Below, in pieces: positions 16,533-25,221 of a stretch of DNA of 64,000 nucleotides. The position numbers and the translations under genes are program-made. Under the pieces are notes generated by a model that did no database searches, had not been told where the DNA came from, and saw nothing but the letters and a program-made list of their open reading frames with translations. Each line of letters begins with the position of its first letter. The first letter of the stretch is position 1. Source of the DNA: Amycolatopsis sp. WQ 127309 (GTDB lineage: Bacteria > Actinomycetota > Actinomycetes > Mycobacteriales > Pseudonocardiaceae); NCBI RefSeq assembly GCF_023023025.1, contig NZ_CP095481.1:3162001-3226000 (forward strand). Direction: 5' to 3'.

Positions 16533-17399
16533 ATGACCACGACACACCCCGCCGCCGCGGCGGGCACCTGGAAGCTCGGCTCCTTCGAAGTCAACCGGCT
16601 CGGTTTCGGCGCGATGCGCCTGATGTCCACTTCGGACGGCGGCGTCCGCGACCGCGAGACGTCCATCGCCGTGCTCCGCCGCGCCGTCGAGCTCGGCGTG
16701 AACCACATCGACACCGCTTCCTTCTACTTCGCCGGCCCGCGCGCGGCGAACGAGCTCATCAACAGCGCCCTCGCGCCGTACGACAACCTGGTGCTCACCA
16801 CGAAGGTCGGTCCCGGCCGCGACTTCGAAGGCACCTTCTACACCGCCCGACCCGAGCAGCTGCGCGCCCAGGTCGAGCAGAACCTGCGCGAACTGGGTCT
16901 GGACCACCTCGACGTCGCCAACTACCGGATCGGCGAAGGTCTGGACCGCGGCACCGGCTCCCTCGCCGACGGCTTCGGCGCGCTCGCCGACCTCCGGGAG
17001 AAGGGGCTGATCCGCGAGCTGGGCATCTCCAACGTCGGCCCGGAGCACCTGACGGAGGCGCTGGCGATCGCGCCGGTCGTCTGCGTGCAGAACCAGTACG
17101 GCCTCACCGCGCGCCGCGAGGACGACGAGATCGTCCGGCTGTGCGCCGACCACGGCGTCGCCTTCGTGCCGTTCTTCGCCGTCGCCAGCGGTACGGGGGA
17201 GGACGCGCGGGTCGCGGAGGTCGCGAAGCGCCACGACGCCACGCCGGCGCAGATCCGGCTCGCGTGGACGTTGCACCAGGGCCCGCACGTGCTCGCGATC
17301 CCGGGCACCGGTGATCTCGCGCACCTCGAGCAGAACGTCGCCGCGGCCGCGCTGGAGCTCACCGACGACGACCTGAAGACACTCGAACGAGACAACTGA
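16533..17399 (+). CDS. Aldo/keto reductase
   Basis: A 288-residue (beta/alpha)8 NADPH-dependent oxidoreductase. Visible are FGAMRLM, the catalytic Asp/Tyr region HIDTASFYFAG, the catalytic Lys in LTTKVG, and the C-terminal cofactor region AIPGTGDLAHLEQNV. At the position usually held by the catalytic His the sequence is LDVANYRIG, so Asn replaces His, as in a subgroup of bacterial members. Start ATG 16533 with GGAGGC upstream. Divergent from, and probably controlled by, the LuxR-type gene. Substrate unknown. Confidence 0.86.
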   Translation: MTTTHPAAAAGTWKLGSFEVNRLGFGAMRLMSTSDGGVRDRETSIAVLRRAVELGVNHIDTASFYFAGPRAANELINSALAPYDNLVLTTKVGPGRDFEGTFYTARPEQLRAQVEQNLRELGLDHLDVANYRIGEGLDRGTGSLADGFGALADLREKGLIRELGISNVGPEHLTEALAIAPVVCVQNQYGLTARREDDEIVRLCADHGVAFVPFFAVASGTGEDARVAEVAKRHDATPAQIRLAWTLHQGPHVLAIPGTGDLAHLEQNVAAAALELTDDDLKTLERDN

Positions 17400-17438
17400 T
17401 TCACCCGGAATGTCTCGGTCGGGAATCGGCCGGGTGAA
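17400..17438. promoter_or_regulatory. Inverted repeat with GTTCACC-like half sites upstream of senX3
   Basis: TTCACCCGG (17400-17408) is the reverse complement of 17430-17438. The half sites resemble the GTTCACC units of actinobacterial PHO boxes, which would fit autoregulation of a phosphate two-component system, but the repeat could equally be the terminator of the aldo/keto reductase gene. Confidence 0.35.
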
Positions 17439-17532
17439 CGTGGGCTGACACCCCGGCGAACAAGTCGCCCTCAGGTGTCGCGGTGCTCACGACAAGGCGG
17501 ACAACGCTAGGCCGAAGGGCCACATCAGCGCT

Positions 17533-17538
17533 TACGAT
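17533..17538 (+). promoter_or_regulatory. senX3 leaderless -10 element
   Basis: TACGAT ends 6 bases before the senX3 GTG; no Shine-Dalgarno is present. Confidence 0.45.
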
Positions 17539-17544
17539 CGGCCC

Positions 17545-18786
17545 GTGACCACGCCTGTTTCACTCGCACTGGCCATCGGCGCCCTGGTGGCCGGTGCGGT
17601 GGTCGGCTACCTCGTCGCGCGGGCGCGCACCCGGCGCGAAGAGGCCCGCCCACCGGGCCCGACCGTCGCGGAGCTGCTCGAGCGATTGGTCCGGTCCTCC
17701 CACAACGGCGTCGTCGTGCTCAACAAGTTCGGCGACATGGTGCTGCACAACCCGCGCGCTTACGAGCTCGGCCTGGTCCGGGTCAACCAGGCCGACCCGC
17801 GGGCCCGCAAGGCCGCCGAACAGGTCGTCGAAACCGACGAGCCGATGGAGATCGACCTCTCGCCGCTGGAAGCGCGCGGCCGCCAGCCGGAGGCGGTGCT
17901 CGGCCAGGTCCGGCCCCTCGGCGACGGCTTCACCGTCGTCGAGGCGGTCGACCACTCCGAGGCCATCCGGCTGGAGGCCGTGCGCCGCGACTTCGTCGCC
18001 AACGTCAGCCACGAGCTCAAGACCCCGGTCGGCGCGATCGCGCTGCTCACCGAGGCCGTCCTCGACGCCGCCGAGGACGTCGAGGAGGTCCGCCGCTTCG
18101 GGAGCAAGATCCTGCGCGAGTCGACCCGGCTCGGCCAGCTCGTCACCGAGCTGATCGCGCTGTCGCGGCTGCAGGGCGCCGAACGGCTGCCGGACCTCAA
18201 CGTCGTCGAGGTCGACGCGGTCGTGCGCGAAGCACTCGGCCGCACGACACTCTCGGCGGAGTCGGCCGAGATCACCATCACCACCGACCCGGCCAGCGGC
18301 CTGCTCATCGAGGGCGACCGCACGCTGCTGGTCACCGCGCTGTCGAACCTGCTGGAGAACGCCGTCGCGTACTCGCCGGCCGGCAGCCCGGTGTCGATCT
18401 CGCGACGGCTGGCCGACGGCATGGTCGAGATCGCCGTCACCGACCGCGGCATCGGCATCCCCGAGGACGAGCAGACCCGCGTGTTCGAGCGGTTCTACCG
18501 CGCCGACAAGGCCCGTTCGCGCGCCACCGGCGGCACCGGGCTCGGCCTGGCCATCGTCAAGCACGTCGCGGCCAACCACGGCGGCTCGGTGGGCCTGTGG
18601 AGCCGGCCCGGCACCGGCTCGACGTTCACCCTCCGCATCCCCGCGCACGTCAGCCCCGAACCGGCCCCCGAGCCGGCGCGGGCGGCCAAGACCTCGCCGG
18701 CACCACGGCAGGAGAAGACCCCCGAGCGCACCCAGAGGCTCGTGGTTACCGGGCAGGAAAGCCCAGATCATGGAGGAAACCTGTGA
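17545..18786 (+). CDS. senX3: Phosphate-sensing sensor histidine kinase SenX3
   Basis: A 413-residue membrane kinase: one N-terminal helix (SLALAIGALVAGAVVGYLVA, residues 6-25), a PAS-like domain to about residue 135, the HisKA dimerisation helix FVANVSHELKTPVGAI with phosphoacceptor His156, and the HATPase region with N box NLLENAVAYSP, DRGIGIPEDE and GGTGLGLAIVKHV. The C-terminal 40 residues are a Pro/Ala-rich tail. Its downstream overlap with the response regulator and its position after gpmA and before ppx1 support SenX3 of the phosphate-starvation system rather than a generic kinase. TACGAT 6 bases before the GTG suggests a leaderless mRNA. Confidence 0.9.
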   Translation: MTTPVSLALAIGALVAGAVVGYLVARARTRREEARPPGPTVAELLERLVRSSHNGVVVLNKFGDMVLHNPRAYELGLVRVNQADPRARKAAEQVVETDEPMEIDLSPLEARGRQPEAVLGQVRPLGDGFTVVEAVDHSEAIRLEAVRRDFVANVSHELKTPVGAIALLTEAVLDAAEDVEEVRRFGSKILRESTRLGQLVTELIALSRLQGAERLPDLNVVEVDAVVREALGRTTLSAESAEITITTDPASGLLIEGDRTLLVTALSNLLENAVAYSPAGSPVSISRRLADGMVEIAVTDRGIGIPEDEQTRVFERFYRADKARSRATGGTGLGLAIVKHVAANHGGSVGLWSRPGTGSTFTLRIPAHVSPEPAPEPARAAKTSPAPRQEKTPERTQRLVVTGQESPDHGGNL

Positions 18787-19472
18787 CCAGGGTTCTCATC
18801 GTCGAAGACGAGGAGTCGTTCGCCGACCCGCTCGCCTTCCTGCTGCGGAAGGAAGGGTTCACCGCGGCGGTGGCGGGCACCGGCCAGGCCGCGCTGGAGG
18901 AGTTCGACCGCAACGGCGCCGACATCGTCCTGCTGGACCTGATGCTGCCGGGCATGAGCGGCACCGACGTCTGCAAGCAGCTGCGCCAGCGCTCCGCCGT
19001 GCCGGTGATCATGGTGACCGCGCGGGACAGCGAGATCGACAAGGTCGTCGGCCTGGAGCTGGGCGCGGACGACTACGTCACCAAGCCGTATTCGGCGCGT
19101 GAGCTGATCGCGCGGGTCCGCGCGGTGCTGCGCCGCGGCGGCGAGCCCGGCGCCGAGGGCGAGCTGGCCCCGCTGGTGCTGTCGGCGGGCCCGGTGCGGA
19201 TGGACGTCGAGCGGCACGTGGTGACCGTGGACGGTGAGGAGGTCTCGCTCCCGCTCAAGGAGTTCGACCTGCTCGAGTACCTGCTGCGCAACGTCGGCCG
19301 GGTGCTCACCCGCGGCCAGCTCATCGACCGGGTGTGGGGCGCGGACTACGTCGGCGACACCAAGACCCTCGACGTCCACGTGAAGCGCCTGCGGTCGAAG
19401 ATCGAGCCGGACCCGGGCTCGCCGCGCCACCTGGTGACGGTGCGCGGCCTGGGCTACAAGTTCGAGACGTAA
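18783..19472 (+). CDS. regX3: Response regulator RegX3
   Basis: A 229-residue OmpR/PhoB-type regulator. The receiver domain has the acidic pocket Glu8/Asp9, phosphoacceptor Asp52 (VLLDLMLPG), Thr79 and Lys101 (YVTKPYSA). The C-terminal winged helix contains LTRGQLIDRVWGADYVGDTK and VKRLRSKIEPDP. Its GTG overlaps the senX3 stop by four bases (GTGA). RegX3/PhoP proteins control phosphate uptake genes when phosphate is scarce; location next to an exopolyphosphatase fits. Followed by a very long hairpin, probably ending the transcript. Confidence 0.93.
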   Translation: MTRVLIVEDEESFADPLAFLLRKEGFTAAVAGTGQAALEEFDRNGADIVLLDLMLPGMSGTDVCKQLRQRSAVPVIMVTARDSEIDKVVGLELGADDYVTKPYSARELIARVRAVLRRGGEPGAEGELAPLVLSAGPVRMDVERHVVTVDGEEVSLPLKEFDLLEYLLRNVGRVLTRGQLIDRVWGADYVGDTKTLDVHVKRLRSKIEPDPGSPRHLVTVRGLGYKFET

Positions 19473-19480
19473 CGCTCCGT

Positions 19481-19553
19481 AGACCGCACTTTCGCCGTGA
19501 AAGTGTACCGGAGGGGGTAGCTCCGGAACACTTTCACGGCGAAAGTGCGGTCT
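19481..19553. terminator. Very long hairpin after regX3 (26 + 6 bp stem)
   Basis: The 26 bases at 19481-19506 are perfectly complementary to 19528-19553. Inside, after one A-A mismatch, CCGGAG (19508-19513) pairs with CTCCGG (19521-19526) around a 7-base loop. The stem starts 8 bp after the regX3 stop codon. Confidence 0.8.
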
Positions 19554-19606
19554 TGGTCGCGAGGAGTGTTGTTGGTTACATGTTCGAGACCTGACGCTCG
19601 GGCCGG

Positions 19607-19612
19607 TACGCT
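19607..19612 (+). promoter_or_regulatory. ppx1 leaderless -10 candidate
   Basis: TACGCT ends 8 bases before the ppx1 GTG; no Shine-Dalgarno sequence is present in between. Confidence 0.35.
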
Positions 19613-19620
19613 GGACCCCC

Positions 19621-20604
19621 GTGCGCCTAGGGGTACTCGACGTCGGTTCCAACACCGTCCACCTGCTCGTGGTCGACGCCCACCGTGGCGCCCACCCGAC
19701 CCCGATGCATTCCGAGAAGTCCGTGCTCCGGCTGGCCGAGCAGATCACCCGCAGCGGCGACCTCAGCAGGACCGGCGCGGACGAGCTCGTGACCGCGGTC
19801 GAATCCGCCAAGGCGGCGGCCGTCCGGCTCGGCTGCGAAGAGGTCATGGCGTTCGCCACCTCCGCGGTCCGCGAAGCCAAGAACTCGGCGAAGGTGCTGG
19901 CCCGCGTGGCCGACGAAACCGGCGTCGAGCTGCAGGTCCTCTCCGGCACCGACGAAGCCCGGCTGACGTTCCTCGCCGTCCGCCGCTGGTACGGCTGGTC
20001 GGCCGGGCAGCTGCTGGTGCTCGACATCGGCGGCGGCTCGCTGGAGGTCGCGATGGGCCGCGACGAAGAGCCCGTGCTGGCCGAGTCCCTGCCGCTGGGT
20101 GCCGGCCGCACCACGCGCACCCGCTTCCGGCACGACCCGCCGACGCGCTCGGAGCTCGTCGCGACGTCGGCGTGGCTCGACGACCAGCTCACCGAGCTCA
20201 CGCGCAAGGTCACCAAATGGGGTGAACCGGATCGTGTCGTCGCGACGTCGAAGACGTTCCGGTCACTCGCCCGGCTGACCGGCGCCGCCCCCTCGGCCGC
20301 GGGCCCGCGCGTGCGACGTACGCTCTCGGACACCGCGTTGCGCCAGCTCCTGGCCTTCATCTCGCGGATGCCCTCGGCCGATCTGGCTCAGCTCGAGGGG
20401 GTCAGTTCGAGCCGATCGCACCAGCTGGTGGCGGGCGCGCTCGTCGCGCAGGCCACGATGCGGGCGCTCGGATTGCCGGAACTCGAGATCTGCCCGTGGG
20501 CTCTGCGAGAAGGTGTCATCCTGCGGCGGCTGGACCATTCCACCGGCGCGGATGAAACTGGAGCCGCACTCGTGGCGCGCTTCGGCGCACAGGAGGACCG
20601 GTGA
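19621..20604 (+). CDS. ppx1: Exopolyphosphatase (Ppx/GppA family)
   Basis: Ppx1 releases phosphate from the ends of polyphosphate. The 327-residue length corresponds to the short, single-domain actinobacterial Ppx1. The ASKHA ATP/phosphate-binding loops are LDVGSNTVHLLVVDA (near residue 4) and VLDIGGGSLEVAMG (near 137). Catalytic Glu candidates occur in FATSAVREAKNS. It follows senX3-regX3, linking it to phosphate control, and equals Rv0496 by position. Some Ppx/GppA enzymes also degrade pppGpp, which cannot be excluded. Confidence 0.9.
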   Translation: MRLGVLDVGSNTVHLLVVDAHRGAHPTPMHSEKSVLRLAEQITRSGDLSRTGADELVTAVESAKAAAVRLGCEEVMAFATSAVREAKNSAKVLARVADETGVELQVLSGTDEARLTFLAVRRWYGWSAGQLLVLDIGGGSLEVAMGRDEEPVLAESLPLGAGRTTRTRFRHDPPTRSELVATSAWLDDQLTELTRKVTKWGEPDRVVATSKTFRSLARLTGAAPSAAGPRVRRTLSDTALRQLLAFISRMPSADLAQLEGVSSSRSHQLVAGALVAQATMRALGLPELEICPWALREGVILRRLDHSTGADETGAALVARFGAQEDR

Positions 20605-20666
20605 AAGCAGACGACTGGACTTCGCCCACGACGGTGTTTTGCTTGAAGCACGGGCACGATGGAGAG

Positions 20667-20777
20667 GTGACGGACATGCAGAGGACGACGTACAGCGCGC
20701 GCTGCGCCGCCGGCGTGCCGTCGGGGCCTTCCCGAGGTGCCGATTCCCCGGAGCGCGCGAGGGATTACCAGGTATGA
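20667..20777 (+). CDS. Possible 36-residue small ORF coupled to the next gene
   Basis: GTG at 20667 lies a few bases after GGAGA and opens a 36-codon frame (VTDMQRTTYSARCAAGV...) ending TGA at 20775-20777, overlapping the ATG of the proline-rich membrane protein as ATGA. Spacing and overlap suggest a translated leader ORF, but the peptide has no recognisable feature and coding bias is unclear. Confidence 0.25.
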   Translation: MTDMQRTTYSARCAAGVPSGPSRGADSPERARDYQV

Positions 20778-22435
20778 CGGACCAGACCGGAGGCGACCAG
20801 CCGCAGAAGACCGTGGCTGAGCTGCTCGCACAGCACGGTGCGCAGGCCGAGGGCGGACGCCGCCGCCGGCGTCGCGCCGTCGATGACGACGACGAACCGG
20901 CCACCCCGGAACCGCCCGGCCCGACCGGCACGCACCGGCGCCCGGGCATCGGCGACACCGGCCCGCAGGCGATCATCGACCGCGTCCACTCCGAGGGCAC
21001 GGTTCCGCCGCCCCCGGCGCCGCCCGCCCGCCCGGCCGGTGGCCGGCGGCGTTCCGAGCCGCCACCCCCGCCGCCGCCCGCCCCCCGCGCCGTCCCCCAG
21101 GACGCGCGGCCGCCGCAGCCCCCGGCCCGGCCCGCTCCCGGCGGCGCCGAGTCCGGCCAGTACGGGCGCCCGGTTCCGCAGGAGTCCGGTCAGTTCACCC
21201 GGCCCGCCCCGCCGCAGGAGTCCGGGCAGTTCGGCCGCCCGGCGCCGCCGGAGCCCGCCCAGCCGCCGCGGCCGCAGGAGTCGGCCCAGCTGCCCGTGCC
21301 GCCGCGGGCGCCGCGCCGTCAGCCGCCGCCCCCGCAGCAGCCGTCCCAGCAGCTGCCCCAGCCGTCGCAGCAGCTCCCCACGCCGCCACCGCCGGCGGCC
21401 GAGGAGACGCGGGCCGCCGTGCCGCCGGTCCGGCGCCGACCGCCCCCGCAGCCCTCGCAGCAGCTGCCGACCCCGCCGCCGCCCGGCAGCCCGCTGTCGG
21501 CGCGGCTCGACGGGCTCAACGGCACGCCGGACGCCGATGTCGACAGCTCCGTCGGCCCGCCCGGGCCGATGCCCAGCGGCACGTTCGCCACGCCGCCCGG
21601 CCCGCCGCGCCGGCCGCCGTCGCGGCGTCCGCAGCCGAAGCAGGAGGCCTACACCGAGCAGTTCTCCGCCGTCCCCGACGAAGAACCGCCGCCGCCGCCC
21701 CGGCAGGCGAAGGGCAAGCCGCCGCAGCCCGAGACCCCGGACATCTCCACGCCCGCGGGGCTCGCGAACTGGCGCAAGCGCCGCCAGAAGGAGCAGATGG
21801 AGGACACCGAGATCGGTGTCATGCCGGTGATCCCCACCGGCGCTCCGGACGACGGCTACCCGGACGACGACTTCGAGCCCGACGACGGCTTCGCCCCCGA
21901 GGGCAGCGGCTACCAGGCCGCCTACGACGCGGGCCCGCCGACGGGCACCTACCCGCCGCCGATGCCGTTCGCGCCCGGTGACCGCGCCGCGCGGACGCCC
22001 ATCCCGGATGACCTGGAGCCCTACGAGCGCGAATTCGCCGAGCCCGGCTACCCGGCCGGCGGCCCGGACTTCGAGCAGGACGAGTACGGCTACGAGCAGG
22101 GCGACGGCTACGAAGACGACGAGTACGACGACGACGTCCCCGAACCGGCCGCCGAGCCGGTGCCCGCGGGCTCGCCGGGCAAGCAGTGGCTGGGCCTGGC
22201 CGGCCAGCTCGCCCTCGGCGTCGTCGGCGGTGCCGCCGTCTGGCTGGGCTTCAACTGGCTGTGGGTGAACATCCCGGCCGCCGCGCTGATCGCGGCGCTG
22301 CTGGTGGTCGTCGCGCTGGTCTGGATCGTGCGGAAGATCCGCCGCGCCGAGGACCTGCAGACCACCGTGCTCGCCGTGTTGGTCGGCTTGGTGGTGACGG
22401 TCTCACCGGCGGCGTTGCTGCTGGTCGGACGCTGA
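20774..22435 (+). CDS. Proline-rich membrane protein (Rv0497-like)
   Basis: A 553-residue protein. After a short conserved N-terminus ([23 protein letters not shown]) comes about 400 residues of low-complexity Pro/Gln/Arg-rich and then acidic Asp/Glu/Tyr-rich sequence, probably disordered and cytoplasmic. The C-terminal 90 residues contain three membrane helices (LAGQLALGVVGGAAVWLGF, PAAALIAALLVVVALVWIV and TVLAVLVGLVVTVSPAALLL). Position after ppx1 and the N-terminal motif match Rv0497 of M. tuberculosis, whose function is not established. Length is larger than in mycobacteria because of the repeats. Repeated units such as QESGQF and PSQQLP recur. Confidence 0.85.
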   Translation: MTDQTGGDQPQKTVAELLAQHGAQAEGGRRRRRRAVDDDDEPATPEPPGPTGTHRRPGIGDTGPQAIIDRVHSEGTVPPPPAPPARPAGGRRRSEPPPPPPPAPRAVPQDARPPQPPARPAPGGAESGQYGRPVPQESGQFTRPAPPQESGQFGRPAPPEPAQPPRPQESAQLPVPPRAPRRQPPPPQQPSQQLPQPSQQLPTPPPPAAEETRAAVPPVRRRPPPQPSQQLPTPPPPGSPLSARLDGLNGTPDADVDSSVGPPGPMPSGTFATPPGPPRRPPSRRPQPKQEAYTEQFSAVPDEEPPPPPRQAKGKPPQPETPDISTPAGLANWRKRRQKEQMEDTEIGVMPVIPTGAPDDGYPDDDFEPDDGFAPEGSGYQAAYDAGPPTGTYPPPMPFAPGDRAARTPIPDDLEPYEREFAEPGYPAGGPDFEQDEYGYEQGDGYEDDEYDDDVPEPAAEPVPAGSPGKQWLGLAGQLALGVVGGAAVWLGFNWLWVNIPAAALIAALLVVVALVWIVRKIRRAEDLQTTVLAVLVGLVVTVSPAALLLVGR

Positions 22436-22460
22436 TCGCCGGGTACGGTCAGGGCCACGG

Positions 22461-22491
22461 ATCTTCGCAGCGCGCAGCGCGTTGCGAAGAT
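22461..22491. terminator. Hairpin after the proline-rich membrane protein
   Basis: ATCTTCGCAGCGCGC (22461-22475) pairs with 22477-22491 (15-bp arms, one G-T wobble). The central bases would open to form the loop. It lies 25 bp after the stop codon. Confidence 0.55.
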
Positions 22492-22581
22492 TGAGTGATG
22501 CGTCCGTGAGGATGGGCACAGTCGAGACCCGGGTCCCCTTCCCGGCCCGGCGGTGCGGCCCACCCTCGGTGACGAGGCAGG

Positions 22582-23394
22582 ATGTCCGGCGTGACAGACG
22601 AGAAGCCGGTGCCCGTCGGGCTCAGTTCGGCGTCGGTGTGGCCGCTCAAGGCCGGCTCGGCGTTCGAGCTGGCCGCCGAGCTCGGCTACGACGGCGTCGA
22701 GGTGATGGTCTGGGCCGATGCGGTCAGCCAGGACGTCACGGCGTTGCGCCGCTGGTCGCGCCGCACCGGGATGCCCGTGCTGTCGATCCACTCGCCGTCG
22801 TTGCTGATCACCCAGCGGATCTGGTCGCCGGACCCGGTGGTGCGGCTGCGGATGTCCGTCGACGCCGCGGTGGAGCTCGGCGCGCGGACCGTCGTCGTGC
22901 ACCCGCCGTTCCGCTGGCAGCGCCGCTACGGCGACGCGTTCGGCGACCTCGTCGACGAGCTGGAGGAGTCCAGCGGCGTCGAGATCGCCGTCGAGAACAT
23001 GTTCAAGGTCCGGCCGCCGGGTGGGTCGAAGAACTCGCGCGTGTCGGCGTTCCGGCCGTCGATCGACCCCACGGACGTCGGGTTCCGGCACTACACGCTC
23101 GACCTGTCGCACACGGCGGCGGCGCGGATGGACGCGCTGGCGCTGGCGCAGCGGATGGGGGAGGGCCTCACGCACGTCCACCTCGCCGACGGCACCGGCA
23201 TCCCGAAGGACGAGCACATGGTCCCCGGCCGCGGCGGCCAGCCGTGCGCGTCGCTGCTGGAGAAGCTGGTCAGCAACGGTTTCGCCGGGCAGATCGTGCT
23301 GGAGATCAACACCCGGCACGCCCTCACCCAGGCCCAGCGCGTCCGCGACCTCGCCGAGGCGCTGTTGTTCGCACGCTTCCACCTGGGGCAGTAA
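22582..23394 (+). CDS. Sugar phosphate isomerase/epimerase-like TIM-barrel protein
   Basis: A 270-residue AP-endonuclease-2/xylose-isomerase-like TIM barrel. Candidate metal ligands appear in order on the barrel: LSIHSPSL, VVVHPPFRW, IAVENMF (Glu), LDLSHTAAA and HVHLADGTG. Family members isomerise or epimerise sugars, or act as related hydrolases; the substrate here is unknown. By position it is the counterpart of Rv0498. The ATG at 22582 or the GTG three codons later may be the start. Followed closely by a thioesterase gene and proC. Confidence 0.8.
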   Translation: MSGVTDEKPVPVGLSSASVWPLKAGSAFELAAELGYDGVEVMVWADAVSQDVTALRRWSRRTGMPVLSIHSPSLLITQRIWSPDPVVRLRMSVDAAVELGARTVVVHPPFRWQRRYGDAFGDLVDELEESSGVEIAVENMFKVRPPGGSKNSRVSAFRPSIDPTDVGFRHYTLDLSHTAAARMDALALAQRMGEGLTHVHLADGTGIPKDEHMVPGRGGQPCASLLEKLVSNGFAGQIVLEINTRHALTQAQRVRDLAEALLFARFHLGQ

Positions 23395-23558
23395 GTGAGC
23401 ACGTTCCGACAGGACACGACTACTCCCGCCGCCGGATCGAGCACGTGAACACGTAAAGTTCCGACTGTGAACCCGTTGCGCTCGTTGATCTCCGCCATCC
23501 CCGGTCAGGACCCCTTTTCCCCGCCCGGGACGGTGGGTACGGACGGGCCCGCACGTTC

Positions 23559-24386
23559 GTGAGCGCAACGGACGGCACCGCCGCGTCCTTCGACACGGCG
23601 ACGGCGACGCGGTCGATGGGCGACGGCACCTTCACCGCGGTGCTGCGCGCGGAATGGGCCATCGGGTCCCACCCGCACGGGGGTTTCCTGCTGGCCCTGC
23701 TGGCCAAGGCGGCGATCGCCGCGCTGAACGAGCGCGGGGAGCCGCACGCCGAGCCGCTGGTCGTCAGCGCGGAGTTCCTGCACGCGCCCGCGCTCGGCCC
23801 GGTGCTGCTGCGCACCGACGTCCGCAAGGTCGGCCGCCGCGCGACGGTGGTCGAGGTCCGGCTGGAGCAGCGCGGCCGCAGCTGCGTCGAGGCCCGGGTG
23901 ACCACCGGCCGGCTGCCGATGCGGCGCCCGGAGTGGACCGACGTGCCGTCGATGCCCGCCGAGCCGTCGCCGGGCGCGCTGACCATGCCGGAGAGCCCCG
24001 AGGGCCCGTTCAACCTGGCCAAGGGCTGCGACGTGCGGCTCGACCCGGCGACCGCGGGCTACCTGGCCGGCCGCACGGGGGAGCCGCCGCGGATGCGCCT
24101 GTGGGTCCGCCCGCGCCACAGCCTGGTCGACCCGTTCTTCACGTTGCTGGCGTCCGACGTCAACCCGCCGGTGGTGATGAACCTGGGCCGCATCGGCTGG
24201 GCCCCGACGGTCCAGCTGACGGCACTGCTGCGCACCCGCCCGGCCCCGGGCTGGCTGCGGGTCATCGTCGAGTCGAGGTCGGTGCACGAGTCCTGGTTCG
24301 ACTCGGACGCCACGGTGATCGACGCGCAGGGCCGGCTGGTGTGCCAGGCCCGGCAGCTGGGCCTCGCCCCGGCCCCGGGCGGCTGA
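23559..24386 (+). CDS. Thioesterase-family (double hot-dog) protein
   Basis: A 275-residue acyl-CoA thioesterase-like protein of the TesB type with two hot-dog repeats. The first has SHPHGGFLLALLAKAAIAAL (about 35-54), the active-site helix region, and SAEFLHAPALGPVLLRTDVRKVGRR. The second contains LRLWVRPRHSLVDPFF and ESRSVHESWFDSDATVIDAQGRLVCQARQLG. It probably hydrolyses acyl-CoA thioesters, but activity is unproven; counterpart of Rv0499. GTG start at 23559; ends 25 bp before proC. Confidence 0.8.
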   Translation: MSATDGTAASFDTATATRSMGDGTFTAVLRAEWAIGSHPHGGFLLALLAKAAIAALNERGEPHAEPLVVSAEFLHAPALGPVLLRTDVRKVGRRATVVEVRLEQRGRSCVEARVTTGRLPMRRPEWTDVPSMPAEPSPGALTMPESPEGPFNLAKGCDVRLDPATAGYLAGRTGEPPRMRLWVRPRHSLVDPFFTLLASDVNPPVVMNLGRIGWAPTVQLTALLRTRPAPGWLRVIVESRSVHESWFDSDATVIDAQGRLVCQARQLGLAPAPGG

Positions 24387-24411
24387 GCGCGGATCTGGCA
24401 CGCTTGGCGGC

Positions 24412-25221
24412 ATGACGGTCATCGCGGTGCTGGGTGCGGGAAAGATCGGCGAGGCGTTGCTCTCGGGGCTGCTGAACGGCGGTCACGCGCCGGGCGACCT
24501 GCTCTTCACCGAGCGGTACCCGGCGCGCGTCGAGGAGCTGACGGCCCGCTACGGCGTTCGCGGCGTCGAGGTCGAAGATGCCGCCAAGCAGGCCGACGTG
24601 CTCGTCGTGGCCGTCAAGCCGCAGGACATCGACCCGGTGCTGACCGAGCTGGCGCCGCTGCTCGGCTCGTCGTCGCTCGTGGTGTCGCTCTGCGCCGGGC
24701 TGCCGACGTCGCTGTACGAGCGCCGGCTGGCCGAGGGTGTGCCGGTGGTGCGGGTGATGCCGAACACCCCGATGCTGGTCGGCGAGGCCATGAGCGCGAT
24801 TTCGGCCGGTCGCTGGGCCACGGCCGAGCACCTCGCGGTGGTGCGCGACCTGCTCTCGCACGTCGGCCAGGTCGTCGAGGTGCCGGAGGGCCAGCAGGAC
24901 GCCGTCACGGCGCTGTCGGGCTCCGGCCCGGCGTACTTCTTCTACCTGGTCGAGGCCATGATCGACGCCGGCATCCTGCTCGGTCTCCCGCGTGCGCTGG
25001 CCGGCCAGCTGATCATCCAGTCGGCGGTCGGCGCGGCGAAGATGCTCGCCGAGTCGGAGGAGCACCCGGTGCTGCTGCGCGAGGCCGTGACGTCGCCCGC
25101 CGGGACGACCATCAACGCCATCCGCGAGCTGGAGAAGCACGGCGTCCGCGCGGCCCTGCTCGACGCCATCGAGGCGGCCAGGGACCGCTCGGAGGCGCTG
25201 GGCAAGGCCCACGAGAGCTGA
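24412..25221 (+). CDS. proC: Pyrroline-5-carboxylate reductase
   Basis: ProC reduces 1-pyrroline-5-carboxylate to proline with NAD(P)H, the last step of proline synthesis. The 269-residue protein has the Rossmann motif VLGAGKIGEALLSGLL at the N-terminus, VVAVKPQDI, RVMPNTPMLVGEAM, and the C-terminal substrate/dimer motif LSGSGPAYFFYLVEAMIDAG and VTSPAGTTINAI, all diagnostic. Start ATG at 24412. Homologous position to Rv0500. Confidence 0.96.
   Translation: MTVIAVLGAGKIGEALLSGLLNGGHAPGDLLFTERYPARVEELTARYGVRGVEVEDAAKQADVLVVAVKPQDIDPVLTELAPLLGSSSLVVSLCAGLPTSLYERRLAEGVPVVRVMPNTPMLVGEAMSAISAGRWATAEHLAVVRDLLSHVGQVVEVPEGQQDAVTALSGSGPAYFFYLVEAMIDAGILLGLPRALAGQLIIQSAVGAAKMLAESEEHPVLLREAVTSPAGTTINAIRELEKHGVRAALLDAIEAARDRSEALGKAHES

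Noticed and set aside
17400..17438. Firm PHO box for RegX3 autoregulation
   Set aside because: Only one good GTTCACC-like half site per strand; the 11-bp direct repeat required for a PHO box is not clearly met, so it is listed only as a weak candidate.
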